DNA of 64,000 bases from Passalora sequoiae (taxonomy: Eukaryota > Ascomycota > Dothideomycetes > Mycosphaerellales > Mycosphaerellaceae): assembly GCA_013248845.1 (NCBI GenBank), contig WSQC01000025.1:186001-250000 (forward strand). Direction: 5' to 3'. Both the position numbers and the translations under genes were made by a program. How positions within the stretch are numbered: the first letter of the stretch is position 1; every line of letters begins with the position of its first letter. The notes under the pieces are model-generated. The model was given only the letters and a program-made list of their open reading frames with translations, was not told the DNA's origin and did not search any database. Below, piece after piece: positions 44,742-55,827 of the stretch.

Positions 44742-45542
44742 GCATGATGCTGAGCTTTAAGCTTCGATTGAAACACAGTCCAACAGGCATCTTCAAACGA
44801 TTGTGCATCCTTTACACCACTATTTCCCTAATTGATACCATGATATAGCCACGGCCTGGCTAGGCTTGATATCTTATAGGGCCGCGAACACTGCTGCCAT
44901 AGTCAGTGCACCGCTGACGGTGACCTCTTGCAAGGACCGGTGTACCTTGTGCTACTGCAAAGAGGCGTGTGCTTTACTTAAGTACCATGGCTTCAGTCGC
45001 AGCCGACATTGCTCGAACCTGGGACAGAAGATGAGGAGCCATGTGCAATACTTAGATTCACGCTGATCCATGAAAAACCTTCGATTAGTATCGCAATGTG
45101 CCCTCTTATACGGGAGTGCTCCCTCTTCGACCAGAATTAGGTTATGTATAGTGACTCCTGTTAGACAGGCTGGAAATGATTCGTCAAGCGGCTTGTACTC
45201 GCGAAAAGTCATTGTGCTTGTGTGATCAGATTGTCACTTGAGTTTGTCTTTACTTTCGCGGCAGATGCAACATCGATCCCGGACACTCCTGATGTCGACG
45301 TTAGCAATCTCCTTCTCAGGCAATTCGTTTCAGAACCCATCACTCAACCTAGATGGCCATATTCGACTTGGCAATAGGCTTCATTTAATGCTCTCTGTTA
45401 TCGTAATCGTACACTGGTTTCATCTAGCAGCTTCGTGAAAGCCATAGCTGAGCGTAATCCTCTGTGGCTGAATAAAGCTATAACGCCGTCGCTATGCATC
45501 CTGTTTCTCGAACCAACACTAACGTTAATACTGTCTCCTGAC
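44742..45542. other. intergenic
   Basis: Contains an ATG-started minus ORF (45212-44952, MTFREYKPLDESFPACL...) of fair composition but with no domain or splice partner. It could be further debris of the decayed locus. Nothing else supported. Confidence 0.35.
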
Positions 45543-47402
45543 TCATAGCTTAGGCTTTGCAGTCGATCCGTTGCCGTTTGCAGTGGCGCTTGCATCCTTG
45601 TTCAGCTCGACTCTACCGTTACCTTGACTTTCGCCGAAGAAAATGACCTGTACTGTCAAATCGTCTCGGTATCTGCGGCTGTATGGCGACGGGAGAGTCA
45701 ATAGGGCACTGAGCATGTCGCTGTCCTTGCCGCCGAGTGCATTTCGCACAAGATGTGTTGCAGCATTCTTGTCCTCTACAACGAATCGCTGATCTCCGCC
45801 TGGTACGCCCCATTGCTGTTGACGTATTGGCGCACGTTGACCCTGGCTGCCGCCCTGGTCGTGGTGCTCGATCGGGAGATTCGATGACTTCTGACTGCTG
45901 AACCATGACGAAAGCCAGTTGTTGCTGGTGCTGACGTTCTTCGTCGTCGCCTGGGTCTCAAGCCACTGGCCAACCAGGCCAACGACTTCCTCGTTCGTGA
46001 GCATCTCCCACAGACCATCAGTCGCCATGACCAAAAAGTCGCCATTGGCTGGCTCGATCTTGGTCCTAGTGATGACTGGTTCAGCTGTAACATATGGTGG
46101 AGTTTTCAGATACTTGGATGGATTCCGCCCGAAGAAATTTCGCTTCATTTTCTCTTGTGTCTCCGCCGACCACTTGTAGATCGCATCACCAAATGCTCGA
46201 CTGGGCTCCAGACCACCAAGAATTCGCCCGTTCATGGTCACGTATGGCTCATTCGGATGCTCTGCTCGTAATCGTGCATCTTCTGATGGTGTGCCACCAG
46301 TCTGATCAACACTAAGTGCCGTGGCGGTCCACTTGCCGCTGCTTCCTCTTCGCCCAAGTACTGCACGACTATCACCCGTACATGCTACGCGCAGCTCTTT
46401 TGCCCGGCTGTCGTAGAAAGAGAGAAGTGCGCAAGATCCAGAAAGTGCAGGCGACAGGATCTCGGCTGCGACTACCTTTGATTGTGCTTTGAGCACTTTG
46501 GCGACTGAATCGTGCACAATCTCATTGTCAAGCTTTACGAAGCCTTTCTTGATTGCCGCATCAACGGAGTCAGCAGTCGGAAACGTAAGCTTCGGGTCTT
46601 GCAGGGCCGACTTGTAGGTCGTGTTTAGCTCTCGTGCCACGTAGGAAACAAGCGTCTGTCGTAGCTTCGCGGACGTAGTCCAGCCAGAATGTCCATCGAA
46701 GACACCCCAAAACATCCAGTCCTGGCTCAACTTGCCGTCTGCTGCTGCAGCAGTGGTATTCGGCACTTCGACGATCTTCTCGACATGATCGTCCTCTATC
46801 GGGTCGTTGCTTGGAATTTGAACCACATCGTATCTCACAACGCCCTCGCCTCTTCCTACTAGGTAGCTCTCTTCGTTGGTCCTGAGCTTGGCACTTGCTT
46901 GCTCTGGGCTGAGCATCTCAAGCACTTTCCGTCCCGAGTTGTCCGTTTCCTTGCTGATAACCTGATCTGCCGGTATCTGCGCGGTGAATAGCTGACCTTG
47001 CTCAACGATTAAAGCCTTCCTGACAGCTTCAGGCACAGCCTCCTGTTCAATCGGTACACCTGCTGGCACGGTCGAAGGCGTATGTGTTTGTGACGTCGTG
47101 GCGGTCGAATATGACCTACTCCCGCTCAGTGCATCAGAAACAGGCGAGACATCTGCTGCAGCCTTTGACTGCTGCTGTCGTTCCCATCCGTAGTAAATTG
47201 CGGATGCGCCAACACCCAGCGCGAGTGGTACTGATATACGTCGCGACAGACGCATGGACGATTGCAGAGGCTGGATATTGCGACTGCCTATCGCACGTTG
47301 GAAGACTGCATGGTGAGGCCCGTTAATCCGAAGCGATTTGAGCGCTTTGCGAGGTATTGGACGGCGAAAGGTGCGCAGATTCTGAATTATCGCGCGGCGC
47401 AT
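45543..47402 (-). CDS. mitochondrial PP2C-type phosphatase (pyruvate dehydrogenase phosphatase, Ptc5-like)
   Basis: Mn/Mg-dependent Ser/Thr phosphatase, probably reactivating pyruvate dehydrogenase in mitochondria. Single exon, 619 residues. The N-terminus is an Arg-rich presequence (MRRAIIQNLRTFRRPIPRKA), followed by a short hydrophobic segment (VPLALGVGASAIYYGW). Catalytic motifs are in order: FWGVFDGHSGW near residue 235, SGSCALLSFYD, LRVACTGDSRAVLG, LSVDQTGGTPSEDARLRAEH, GRILGGLEPSRAFGD, LVMATDGLWEMLTNEEVVGL and a final YRDDLTVQVIFF. Metal-binding Asp residues are all present. A Gln/Ser insertion lies between the last two blocks. Divergent from the eL31 gene. Confidence 0.92.
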   Translation of the reverse strand: MRRAIIQNLRTFRRPIPRKALKSLRINGPHHAVFQRAIGSRNIQPLQSSMRLSRRISVPLALGVGASAIYYGWERQQQSKAAADVSPVSDALSGSRSYSTATTSQTHTPSTVPAGVPIEQEAVPEAVRKALIVEQGQLFTAQIPADQVISKETDNSGRKVLEMLSPEQASAKLRTNEESYLVGRGEGVVRYDVVQIPSNDPIEDDHVEKIVEVPNTTAAAADGKLSQDWMFWGVFDGHSGWTTSAKLRQTLVSYVARELNTTYKSALQDPKLTFPTADSVDAAIKKGFVKLDNEIVHDSVAKVLKAQSKVVAAEILSPALSGSCALLSFYDSRAKELRVACTGDSRAVLGRRGSSGKWTATALSVDQTGGTPSEDARLRAEHPNEPYVTMNGRILGGLEPSRAFGDAIYKWSAETQEKMKRNFFGRNPSKYLKTPPYVTAEPVITRTKIEPANGDFLVMATDGLWEMLTNEEVVGLVGQWLETQATTKNVSTSNNWLSSWFSSQKSSNLPIEHHDQGGSQGQRAPIRQQQWGVPGGDQRFVVEDKNAATHLVRNALGGKDSDMLSALLTLPSPYSRRYRDDLTVQVIFFGESQGNGRVELNKDASATANGNGSTAKPKL

Positions 47403-47681
47403 CGAAACTGTCGCCTACGCGCAGGCGGTCATGAGCGAAGAATATGAAAGTGACCGATGAGTCGGAATGTCTAGGAGGTTGATGATGATGCACGCGGACA
47501 GAGCTTATATTAGAGCAAGTGCACTGTCGTGATTGGCTAATTTGCCGAAGCACACACGAACTTGTGTACTCCCAAATTCTGCAATTGCGCTTCTTGCCTT
47601 TTGAAGATCAGCGACGAAGTCGGATTACTATTGCCAAACGACCATACTCGAACCCTCCAATCCTCCTTTACGACCGTCGCG
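47403..47681. promoter_or_regulatory. bidirectional promoter, PP2C / eL31
   Basis: 279 bases separate the two start codons. A CT-rich tract (about 47655-47675) just before the eL31 ATG is typical of highly expressed fungal ribosomal protein genes. Confidence 0.5.
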
Positions 47682-48275
47682 ATGTCCACCAAGACCAAGC
47701 CTTCGAAGCAGGCTGGCGGCAAGACCGGTGGTCGTAGCGCCATCGAAGATGTCGTTGCCCGCGAATACACGATCCATCTGCACAAGAGAGTACGTTCAGT
47801 TTAATGAAGTCCACGGATGGTACACCACATAGCATGTCTATGGTTGTGCATCGGGCGGAAGACTGAAGACAAGAGCATAAAGTAATCTGACATGTTGGAC
47901 AACAGGTCCACGGTGTGGCTTTCAAGAAGAGAGCTCCTCGTGCCATCAAGGAGATCCGTGACTTTGCTGTAAAGGCAATGGTATGTACAAAACATTATCA
48001 TCGTATTTCAGTAGCTGGCTCCTGAGCTCTCCATGTCACAATGCTAATCCACCTTCTGATAGGGCACCTCGGACGTCCGCCTCGACCCACAGTTGAACAA
48101 GAAAGTCTGGGAATCTGGCATCAAGGGCGTTCCTTTCCGTCTCCGGGTGCGCATCAGCCGTAAGCGTAACGATGAGGAGGGTGCCAAGGAAAAGCTCTAC
48201 TCCTACGTTCAGGCCGTCAACGTCAAGAACCCGAAGGGTCTCGTAACCGCCCTGGTCGACGAGTCGCAACAATGA
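47682..48275 (+). CDS. RPL31: 60S ribosomal protein eL31
   Basis: Component of the large ribosomal subunit near the peptide exit tunnel. Exons 47682-47789, 47906-47980 and 48063-48275 are all joined in phase 0 (introns 116 and 82 nt) and give 131 residues. Conserved blocks are DVVAREYTIHLHKRVHGVAF, KKRAPRAIKEIRDFAVKAMG, TSDVRLDPQLNKKVWESGIK, and PFRLRVRISRKRNDEEGAKE. The exon ends fall at typical sites for ribosomal protein genes, and codon usage is C-ending, as expected for high expression. Confidence 0.97.
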
Positions 48276-48991
48276 ACAGCCGACACAACAGGCATGACAT
48301 AAAAGGCACAGCATGGCGTTCAGGTGGAGGTAGTTGTTAGCCGCGCCGGCGATGCGCCTGGCTTTATCTTACGACCGAAAGTTACCTTCGTACGTCTCTA
48401 CGACAAATTGCAAAGCCCCAATCGTCATGCTCATTCTATTCCACACCATTATTTGATCTCGAGCTGTTTCCGTTTTGCCAAGCGTAAGATAGTGACAGCG
48501 ACTTCTCAGACAGTGGAACTTCTGTATAAAATGTGTTAGTCGTCTTCAAGGCCAATGAAATGACTTCATCGCATAGGTAGCCTAGATCGTCCGTTTGCTC
48601 TTCATTTGCCTAACTATGCACTAGTCCGCCGAAAAACGCTCGCGGTCTCAGTTCGGGCCACGACATTGGAGCAGGACGCGAAAACAAATGAAGAAAAGAG
48701 CAAGCGAAGAGCAGCAGGTCCATCATTGACATTTGAGACAAGCAGCGTCGTTCTAGGTTGACACGACATATGTTCCAAACAGCTGCACATTTGAGCATTC
48801 CAACACAATAGCGCTAGCAGTAATCACTAGGGACTTTTGACGATTCAAAACACGTGGAATACACTGGAATTCATGCGCCACCGTCGAACACTAAAACTCC
48901 GAGCTTGACAGGTCAAATGTGCCTTGACAAGAACTTTGTAGAGTCGCACGTCCCATGAAGAGTTCTTAAGTATCCGACTTCGAAGACCACC
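48276..48991. other. intergenic
   Basis: 3' flank of eL31 and upstream flank of a decayed gene. No coding signal. Confidence 0.5.
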
Positions 48992-49639
48992 ATGGGCCAC
49001 CCTTCTTCAAAGACGACATCTGCCGACACGTTCACCAAGCTCTTCTCTCGGATCGACGTCGAGTTCGCTCGCGTCCACCAATGCCGATTACGCTCAGTGG
49101 CAGCTTCATATGACCGTTAGCAACATCAGGACGACATCAAGACTAGAGGACGCGATCTGTACAAGAATGAACTCGCAGCCGAAGAGCATTCCTCCAGTCT
49201 TTCGCGCCGATAATGTGTCCTCGCAAGCAAAGAGGCTGCAGCGATCTTCTAGCGCGGATGACACGCCTTTTGCCGCAGAAACGAACTACTCAAGAAGACC
49301 CATGACAGCAGCATCCGACTTGTATGCCGCAATCTGATTCCGGACCACAATGAGTACCAGCTAGAGGAGCCATTACTTCTAGAGCGATCTGCAACATCTT
49401 GACAACGTTTGAAAAGAAAACACCTCGAATTCCTCCAGCAGTGAGATTCGACGGCAGTGCGACTCTCCACAAACGGAACCATCATAGCGCTGCAAGCCGA
49501 GCAAGATCTTGATGATGATGCATTCGCGGACTTTACGGGCAGGCGACGACGTGAGGAAATGGGGAGTCGGGGTTTTGTAAATTCGGGCTTGTGCCTGCGG
49601 TCTGTTATTGTAAGCAGCACAGGCGTTGCATGTCGATGA
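48992..49639 (+). pseudogene. decayed gene, one intact frame with six stops
   Basis: From an ATG at 48992 one frame stays coherent for 216 codons, apart from six internal stops: TAG 49118-49120, TAA 49211-49213, TAG 49250-49252, TGA 49259-49261, TGA 49400-49402, TGA 49442-49444. Protein-like stretches include TFTKLFSRIDVEFARVHQCR, HQDDIKTRGRDLYKNELAAE, IRLVCRNLIPDHNEYQLEEP, NGTIIALQAEQDLDDDAFAD, and TGRRRREEMGSRGFVNSG. No indels are needed. Every stop can derive by a single C-to-T change (CAG, CAA, CGA) or its complement (TGG). The family is not recognised. Confidence 0.6.
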
Positions 49640-49938
49640 TTTTCGACCTCGAGGCCTGTAGTTTGGCGAACAGGTTGTGCTTGTTTTGATTTGTTGGCTA
49701 GACCACCTTACTGTCATGACATTAAAGCAGAAAGCTGTGACGCCAGTCTTTCTGAACAAGGGTATGACATGTGGTATGCTGATGCAGGACATCCTTGTCA
49801 ACCAATGACACCGTTTGCGAGTCAGCATGGAACCCCTCACCACCAGAAGAGGCAACATCCTAGTCGATTAAGTGTATCCTTGGTCAAGCTGGCAGAAAAT
49901 CATTCAGGACTCCTGGGAACATATACTTCCAGCATATA

Positions 49939-50697
49939 ATGACAATCATCATGGTATCCCAAGACCCAGTCATCACAGCTCTGGAGCCAGCTCGCAAGAT
50001 CCTCTTACAGCAAGTGCTCGATGATCAGCGCCAAAAGCTCCAGCTTAGTGCCGGTTCCACATTACTCACATCCACCGTTCAAGCGGCAGAGACCTTAGCA
50101 GAATGGCTATGGGACAGAAATCAGGAAATGCCACGAAGCATTATCGTATCGGGGCACGAGAAGTCCGAGCATGATCCGGCACCTGAATTGCAAAAGGCCG
50201 CCAACATTCAGGTCGTCTCACAAGTCCAAGACGAGAGCACAACCCATGCTTTCTCAAACATCGACATTTACAGCCAGCGCGGGACGGCAGATTTGCTCAA
50301 CGGCCTCCATCGTGCCCTGACTTCCACTGGTGTGGCGGTCATATCCTGCATGAAACGAAACCCGGTAGAAGTCATCATGAAGTCTGTATTCTCCGCAACC
50401 GGCCGGCGCAACTCTGTCGGAGGTCGCGAGACAGCAATGGAGGACGAACTGCAGCTCTTGGCCAGCCAGGCTGGTTTCCAGGGTCAAAGTGTGAAGATAG
50501 CACAGGAGAACGTTCTGGTTACAGGACTGCCTTTACAAAAGCTGAAGGATGAGGTAGAAAGGGCATTTGACGGCATTCTGGGCCAAAGTGGAGACTCGCA
50601 TAGCTGGGAGTCTACGTTCGACAGTATGTGGACAAGAGAGGTTGAGAAGAATGGTGGGTTGCTGATCGAGAGCTGGCTCGTGGTGGCGAGGAAGTGA
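49939..50697 (+). CDS. hypothetical protein, possibly methyltransferase-like
   Basis: Single-exon ORF of 252 residues; a second ATG four codons in could be the start. The layout recalls a Rossmann-type methyltransferase lacking clear motifs: an N-terminal helical part (ITALEPARKILLQQVLDDQR), a GSTLLTSTVQAAETLAEWLW stretch, a central strand-loop (RALTSTGVAVISCMKRNPVE) and a C-terminal strand (GGLLIESWLVVARK). No SAM-binding glycine motif (GxGxG) is visible, so function is unproven. Confidence 0.6.
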   Translation: MTIIMVSQDPVITALEPARKILLQQVLDDQRQKLQLSAGSTLLTSTVQAAETLAEWLWDRNQEMPRSIIVSGHEKSEHDPAPELQKAANIQVVSQVQDESTTHAFSNIDIYSQRGTADLLNGLHRALTSTGVAVISCMKRNPVEVIMKSVFSATGRRNSVGGRETAMEDELQLLASQAGFQGQSVKIAQENVLVTGLPLQKLKDEVERAFDGILGQSGDSHSWESTFDSMWTREVEKNGGLLIESWLVVARK

Positions 50698-51435
50698 AGG
50701 ACGTCATACGGCATCGCGAAAGATATTGCGATGCTGCCAACAAGGCACGTACGTGCTGGATGAAGCTCTTGCACAAGATGGGGAGAAGGCCATATGAGTG
50801 TTAATCGCGTATGCAGCTGCCAGCTTCGTGAAAGAACAACTTGGAACCACTGTTGTGCCAAGAGCCGCGGCGCATCGGCGAAGATATCCGACGGCACGCG
50901 TAGTCTAGAATACCTTCCAGTCTTTAGCTCGCTTGCTTCACCTTGACACTTTCCTTTGATAAAGTGCATTGTGCTCAGCAGTAACACGTAATGTTGCAGT
51001 GTACCGGAGGCCATACAATAACGAGGAAGGGAAATCCGGACGATGCGAGGCCGCCAATGACATGCTACACACATCACCCAATGCTGCCAACAGCAAAGGT
51101 TTCCCCCAAAGCATCGAATCAGCTGCTGAATCACATACGTGAGATCTACTGCAGCAACTTCAGATGACAGCACATTCGACGGCCTCCTTGTTCCATGAAA
51201 GCCTGCCTTTCTGACGCCAAGGCTCAGGTCGCCCACTAGAATCCTGGCGAGTTTCTATGCAGGACCAGTATCTTCACGGATGCAGACATTATTGGACTCC
51301 AGGCCAGAGCTAAGAGTCCGATCGATCGCTTGCTGGTCGAAAGATGTGCAGGGTCCATTCGTGTTATACCATTCGTGTTATGGACCCGACAGTCAAATGA
51401 TTACTGGTCCGAGGATGACATCATATCTCAAGTGT
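50698..51435. other. intergenic
   Basis: Between convergent genes. A long minus ORF reaching 51236 is mainly the shadow of the upstream gene and was not accepted. Confidence 0.5.
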
Positions 51436-52072
51436 TCAAGGGGGGCAGGCGTAACTGAAAAGTCCCGTGCTCCATGAATCCAGCAAAACATCTTTCACCC
51501 TGCCACCAATGGATGACACATCAGAGTGCTGCGTGGACTCATAGATTGTCACAAGGGCTGTGCCATCCTTTGCGATCTCGCATTTGTGCAGATCGGCATC
51601 AGCTGCGAAGGTATCAAAGCTCGTGACGTCGAACACGAGCTCATAGTACTTGTCTAATGCAATGCATTGGCCTTGCGCATGCCCTTTGCTCTGCATGCAC
51701 GCCAAAAGGGTCGAAAACCATCGTCTTTGTATGTCTGCACGGGAACGTGGGTCACGAAAGGAAAGGTACGAGTGGTGTCCACCAGTCTCATTTTCACTCG
51801 AGAATACATATGTATGGACTCATGCGGGATCGGTACTTGAGGCTGGCCACAACGTGGAGTGTTGTTTATGGAAAGAGCGCTTCGATTCCACGTTGGCACG
51901 CTATGAAGATTGGCGACCAGGTCTTGGGTTCGGAGAAGTGTCGTTATGGTGGTGCATCGCCGTAAAGTCCAGTCTGGTGGAGCGTAGAAAAGGTCTGGTT
52001 ACCAACATCTGCGGAATCTCCTCGCGTGGCAGACAAGATGAATATTGCGCTCAGAATGCTCAAAGTCATCAT
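51436..52072 (-). CDS. secreted protein of unknown family (168 aa, three exons)
   Basis: Minus-strand exons 52072-52003, 51922-51837 and 51786-51436 join in phases 1 and 0 (introns 80 and 50 nt, donors GTAACC and GTACCG) into 168 residues. Exon 1 is a signal peptide (MMTLSILSAIFILSATRGDS). Exon 2 gives DLVANLHSVPTWNRSALSIN with a CGQPQ end. Exon 3 gives HHSYLSFRDPRSRADIQRRW, FSTLLACMQSKGHAQGQCIA, LDKYYELVFDVTSFDTFAAD, ADLHKCEIAKDGTALVTIYE and a terminal YACPP. Five Cys in total. The exon 3 frame is open and well composed; exons 1 and 2 rest on splice consensus. No family recognised; an effector or small enzyme is possible. Confidence 0.5.
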
Positions 52073-53934
52073 GCGCTGATCAGTGAGGTGTCAGTATCGG
52101 GAGTATGGATGCTGCCTTAGCGCGAGGAAAGAGTCAAGACGGAGGAAGCGGAAGGCTGACTATATCATGTCCAGCAAAATTAGTACGGGCACGCTCGCAC
52201 GTGCTGCTCTTTGTCTTGCAGGTCCTGCTAACAGGTGTTTACGACTTACTTGGTCTTCGTGAACGTGTCACTGGACAGCTGCATCTTCTCTGTTTCACAC
52301 AATGCGAGCCCATAAATAGAGCATTCCAAGACATCAGTACGACCAATCGGCCGGGCAGAGCCGCTCTTGGGCGTCTTGCTGGAGGTAGTGACGGACATGT
52401 TTCTGTATCATGACCAGCAATTCAGTACCAGCACACTTGGCCGCGCTGCTCATTCTCCGAAACAGTGACCATCAAAGACATCTCACACTCCTCGTCAGAC
52501 TGCACAGCGATCATGGGCATGTCAGCTAAAGCACCACGCATGGCACGTCAGAGGGCTGTACACGACTTCAGTGCCTCTCAAAAACAAGCATGCGATCCGG
52601 CGAAATCTTCACTATCACCTGAGATGCTGCTGCCCCAGACAGGCTGGTTCAGCAAGCACCACCAATCGTGTTTGTGATCATTCTCCGTATCGTGTGTACG
52701 TCAGTCGGTTGTGGAATCGCAATCCGGCTGGACATGTAGATCCTTCGCCACGCTACCGATGTGGAAAGTCGCATGAGCTTTCATCAACCTCGAGCGCTGT
52801 CGATACCTTGTTTTCGTAGCTTCTACCACGCGAGCAAGTCGTATGATAATGAAGCCGTACGGAGTCTCATGCGGGCGGGTGAAGCCGGCTGGGCGGCGCG
52901 GACCGCTTGCTTCTTTATATTTGACACGACGTGCCTATTTCAGTCAATCGCCCAACTTTGGTCTGCATTGTTCTGTGGTGGTCCTATGCCGAGGTGCGCG
53001 ACGTTGCTGGATGCACAGCAGCGCCTGAAACAGCAGTCTTCCAAACAGCTCGACAGACTGTCACGCCCGTGTTCAAGTCGGTAGACCATGACGATCCAGC
53101 TGCGAACGGGATATTCATATCGCCAAAGTCCGTATACGTATGCTTGGAAAGAGATGTCGCGCCGATGTCCTCGGGATGGCTGAAATATCAAGAGTTCGAG
53201 AAGCGGCAGCTTCAATTATAACAGTACCTGTGCACAACACCGATGCCATTGATCTGGGACTATGCGTCTCAGTACTGGAGCACCAATGACCTACATTGCA
53301 CGACCGTATCTCTCGGCAAAAGGCACTGCACAAATCGCCGTCGGGTCTTGGCATAGATCATATTGTGTGCTACGTTACACTGCTGCAAGCACTGTTGCAG
53401 AGCAGCCGACCAGACGTGTACCTACCCGCGTTGCACACAGAATCGGCTTCGTCTCGCGCCAGACCTTGACAGCCGCCGTCGCCACCGTAGTCATGCCCCT
53501 ACCTGACCTTAGCGTCCACACGGCAGCAATGTTTTGTGCAGCATCGTCTAAGCAAGCTTCACCGCTCGACCTGTCGCCAGTCCCTACATACTCTACACGC
53601 TTGGTCATGCCCCTGTACTGCAAGAGATGGCCAAGCGGTCTGAGCCATGAATGGTTACTTCTTGCACGCTTCCTCGACCCAGCATCTGAAGGTTGACACT
53701 CAACAGGCCACGTCAATATGTCTTAACCTTCAGCACATAACCGTGGTCGGAAAGGGCGGAACTTCGAATCTCATTCTGTTCAATACTCCTTTTGGTTTGT
53801 TTTCATGACGGTCGTGCCACTGTATAGAGGGTGGGGGCGTTGATGTCTTGGTGACAGGATGCCAGCTATCGCCGCCTGCTTTCGTGAGCTTCCATATCCA
53901 ACTTACCTAGCACATATACCATCCACGACAACAA
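52073..53934. other. gene-poor region
   Basis: Many short overlapping ORFs on both strands, none with a domain or signal. Two ATG segments at about 52166 and 52410 (ATGTCCAGCAA.., ATGACCAGCAA..) resemble each other over ~45 bases and may be an old duplication. Segments at 52940-53215 have fair composition in opposite frames and could be gene debris. Confidence 0.35.
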
Positions 53935-54073
53935 GGTCCTTGTGGTCTAGTGGTACGATACTCGCTTAGAGCAATCGAACGCAAATGGTTCTACATGTGT
54001 ATTGGAAAGCCAGAATTCGTTGTGTGAGTAGTGATTGATGAGTCTTATAGGGTTTCGATCCCGGGCAAGGACC
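53935..54073 (+). pseudogene. interrupted tRNA-like sequence (tRNA-Pro-like 5' half)
   Basis: The 5' part (GTCCTTG, TG, GTCTAGTGGTACGAT, CTCGC, TTAG) closely follows a fungal tRNA-Pro through the A box TGGTCTAGTGG and anticodon 5' stem. The 3' part ends TTCGATC, CCGGG, CAAGGAC, so the acceptor stem GTCCTTG/CAAGGAC pairs over 7 bp. About 139 bases lie between the ends instead of ~72. A partial anticodon 3' strand (GTGAG, 54024-54028) could pair with CTCGC, leaving an intron-like insert of ~50 nt. However, the T-stem 5' strand (AGGGT) does not pair with CCGGG, and the B box has an extra T. Most likely a tRNA relic or one disrupted by an insertion. Confidence 0.45.
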
Positions 54074-55827
54074 TGTTACCTGATGTTCTTCTAGGGATCA
54101 GTCATGTACGGTCTTTTTTCATGATCACTTGAAGAGATCAACTTCGACCCTGTAAGTGGCCGGAAAAGGGCAAGTAAGCAGGAAGAAATCGCTCTATATC
54201 CTGGCAGAGCGCAATATCAATGCTGGCTGCGCAGTATGCTGGACCAATTAGATATGTCCTGTCCCGAGACAACAGTCAGACCCTGCTGCTGACCCTGCTT
54301 CTAAAAGGAAGTGCAAACAGGCTGTAGGTGTTGGTTTGATGTTTCGGTTAATAAAGTTATATCGAGAGAGTACCCTTGATGCCTCAGGCTCGAAGACGTC
54401 CAAACTCGATCGATTTGTGCTCCACTACTGTCCGGCTTCATCGAGAACATGCTCTGGATGGCGAGGCGTTTCTCGACCAGTTTTCAAGCTGATTGCGTCG
54501 TTTTTGCAAACATGCGGACTTGATGGGGAACGAACAGGAGTTCTCTGGTCGTGGTCCACTTCTGAGCGCGTCTTCATCTGCTTTTGCTTCGCTTCGGTTC
54601 ACAGCAGTGCGTCCACGCGGAAGTGGATGATGGTCGGAGATTAAGATCCAGGATCTGTTGCTCGAACACTACACGATGCATCCGTGCACAACGGCCGCTA
54701 ACCTCATTGTGTGCGCCAATCGTCCCGACCTCTGCCACAGCTGTGACATCAGCATGAATAATGGTCGATGATATGGCAAGGACGAAGGGGATTTCGAAGA
54801 ACGATTGTTCGCGTAGAGTTGTTGTGAAACTGTACTGTGACGAACAGTCTCATTTGGATGCAGCCAATAGGTCGACCGCTCCTGCACGATGTCGCGATCA
54901 GGGCGGAAAGCTATTTCCAGCCAGGGGACGCTGTACCGTGTCATGCATAAAGTTCAAAGATATGACGTTCTTGATTGGACGGACGAGCGGTGCCTCGCGG
55001 GTGTGCCTGACACTTGCCATAATAGGCGAGCAGCTGTGCAGGGCGGTTACCCATGAGGATCCTTCTTTCAGCCACAGCCGAATACATGGGCAGTTCAGCA
55101 TGCAGCAGGCATACGTACAAGGTAACGGTCTAGAAGCAAATGAATACAGCGGTGTAAACAGACCAGAGTACTTCCGAAGCGAAGCAAATCGGGGGTAGAA
55201 GAGCTATCCTGTGCAAGTTTGACTCAAATCAATAAACAATCCATGCAACGCACCAATAAAGTGGAACCTGACACGACAAACACCTTGTGGCTTGAGTGTT
55301 TTAGCGCCGTCTGTGCTGCTGCCAAGCGGACATTCTTCCTCCCCTTTCAAGCCAACCTTCTCCAAACACGCCCACACCCGTCAGTCCTGGTTTCCGTCGC
55401 TGCGGGCGAAGAAGCAGACGGCCATACAGTCAGTACATTCCTTTGCATGGCCGAGGCCGAGTCGTTCGTTACCACCACCACCGCCGCCCCATCTCACCAC
55501 AGTCAATCATTATTGTACATACGAGAATACCGACGACGATAGCCACATCGAAAACACGATCCTTCCAACACCACCAAGCGACCAAGAAAAGTCAACTCCT
55601 GAAACTGAAACACTGTACTGGCCTGCATACCGCCACGCATCATCCGACGCGCGACTGCATACAGGAGCCTCGTCCTCTATTGCCACCACTTCGCACACGA
55701 CATACAACACGATAACCGACGTATCGAGTACGGCGACTCACTTGGTTGGTGTGTAGGGATCGAGTGAACGCGAGGCAACCCGTCCATACCCGGCTAGTCT
55801 CGCCGCCGAGACTGAGCGAGCATTGTT
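54074..55827. other. intergenic with one low-support ORF
   Basis: The longest ATG-started ORF is 54761-55198 (+, 145 codons, MVDDMARTKGISKNDCS...), without domain, signal or homolog I recognise. From about 55300 the sequence is C/A-rich with long ORFs of low complexity, and is better explained as promoter and 5' leader of the gene at 55828. Confidence 0.4.

Noticed and set aside
51640..51665. GCATTGCATT taken at first as a frameshifting five-base duplication in a pseudogene
   Set aside because: A different frame with two consensus introns reads through the region without any lesion, so the locus is better explained as a spliced gene.
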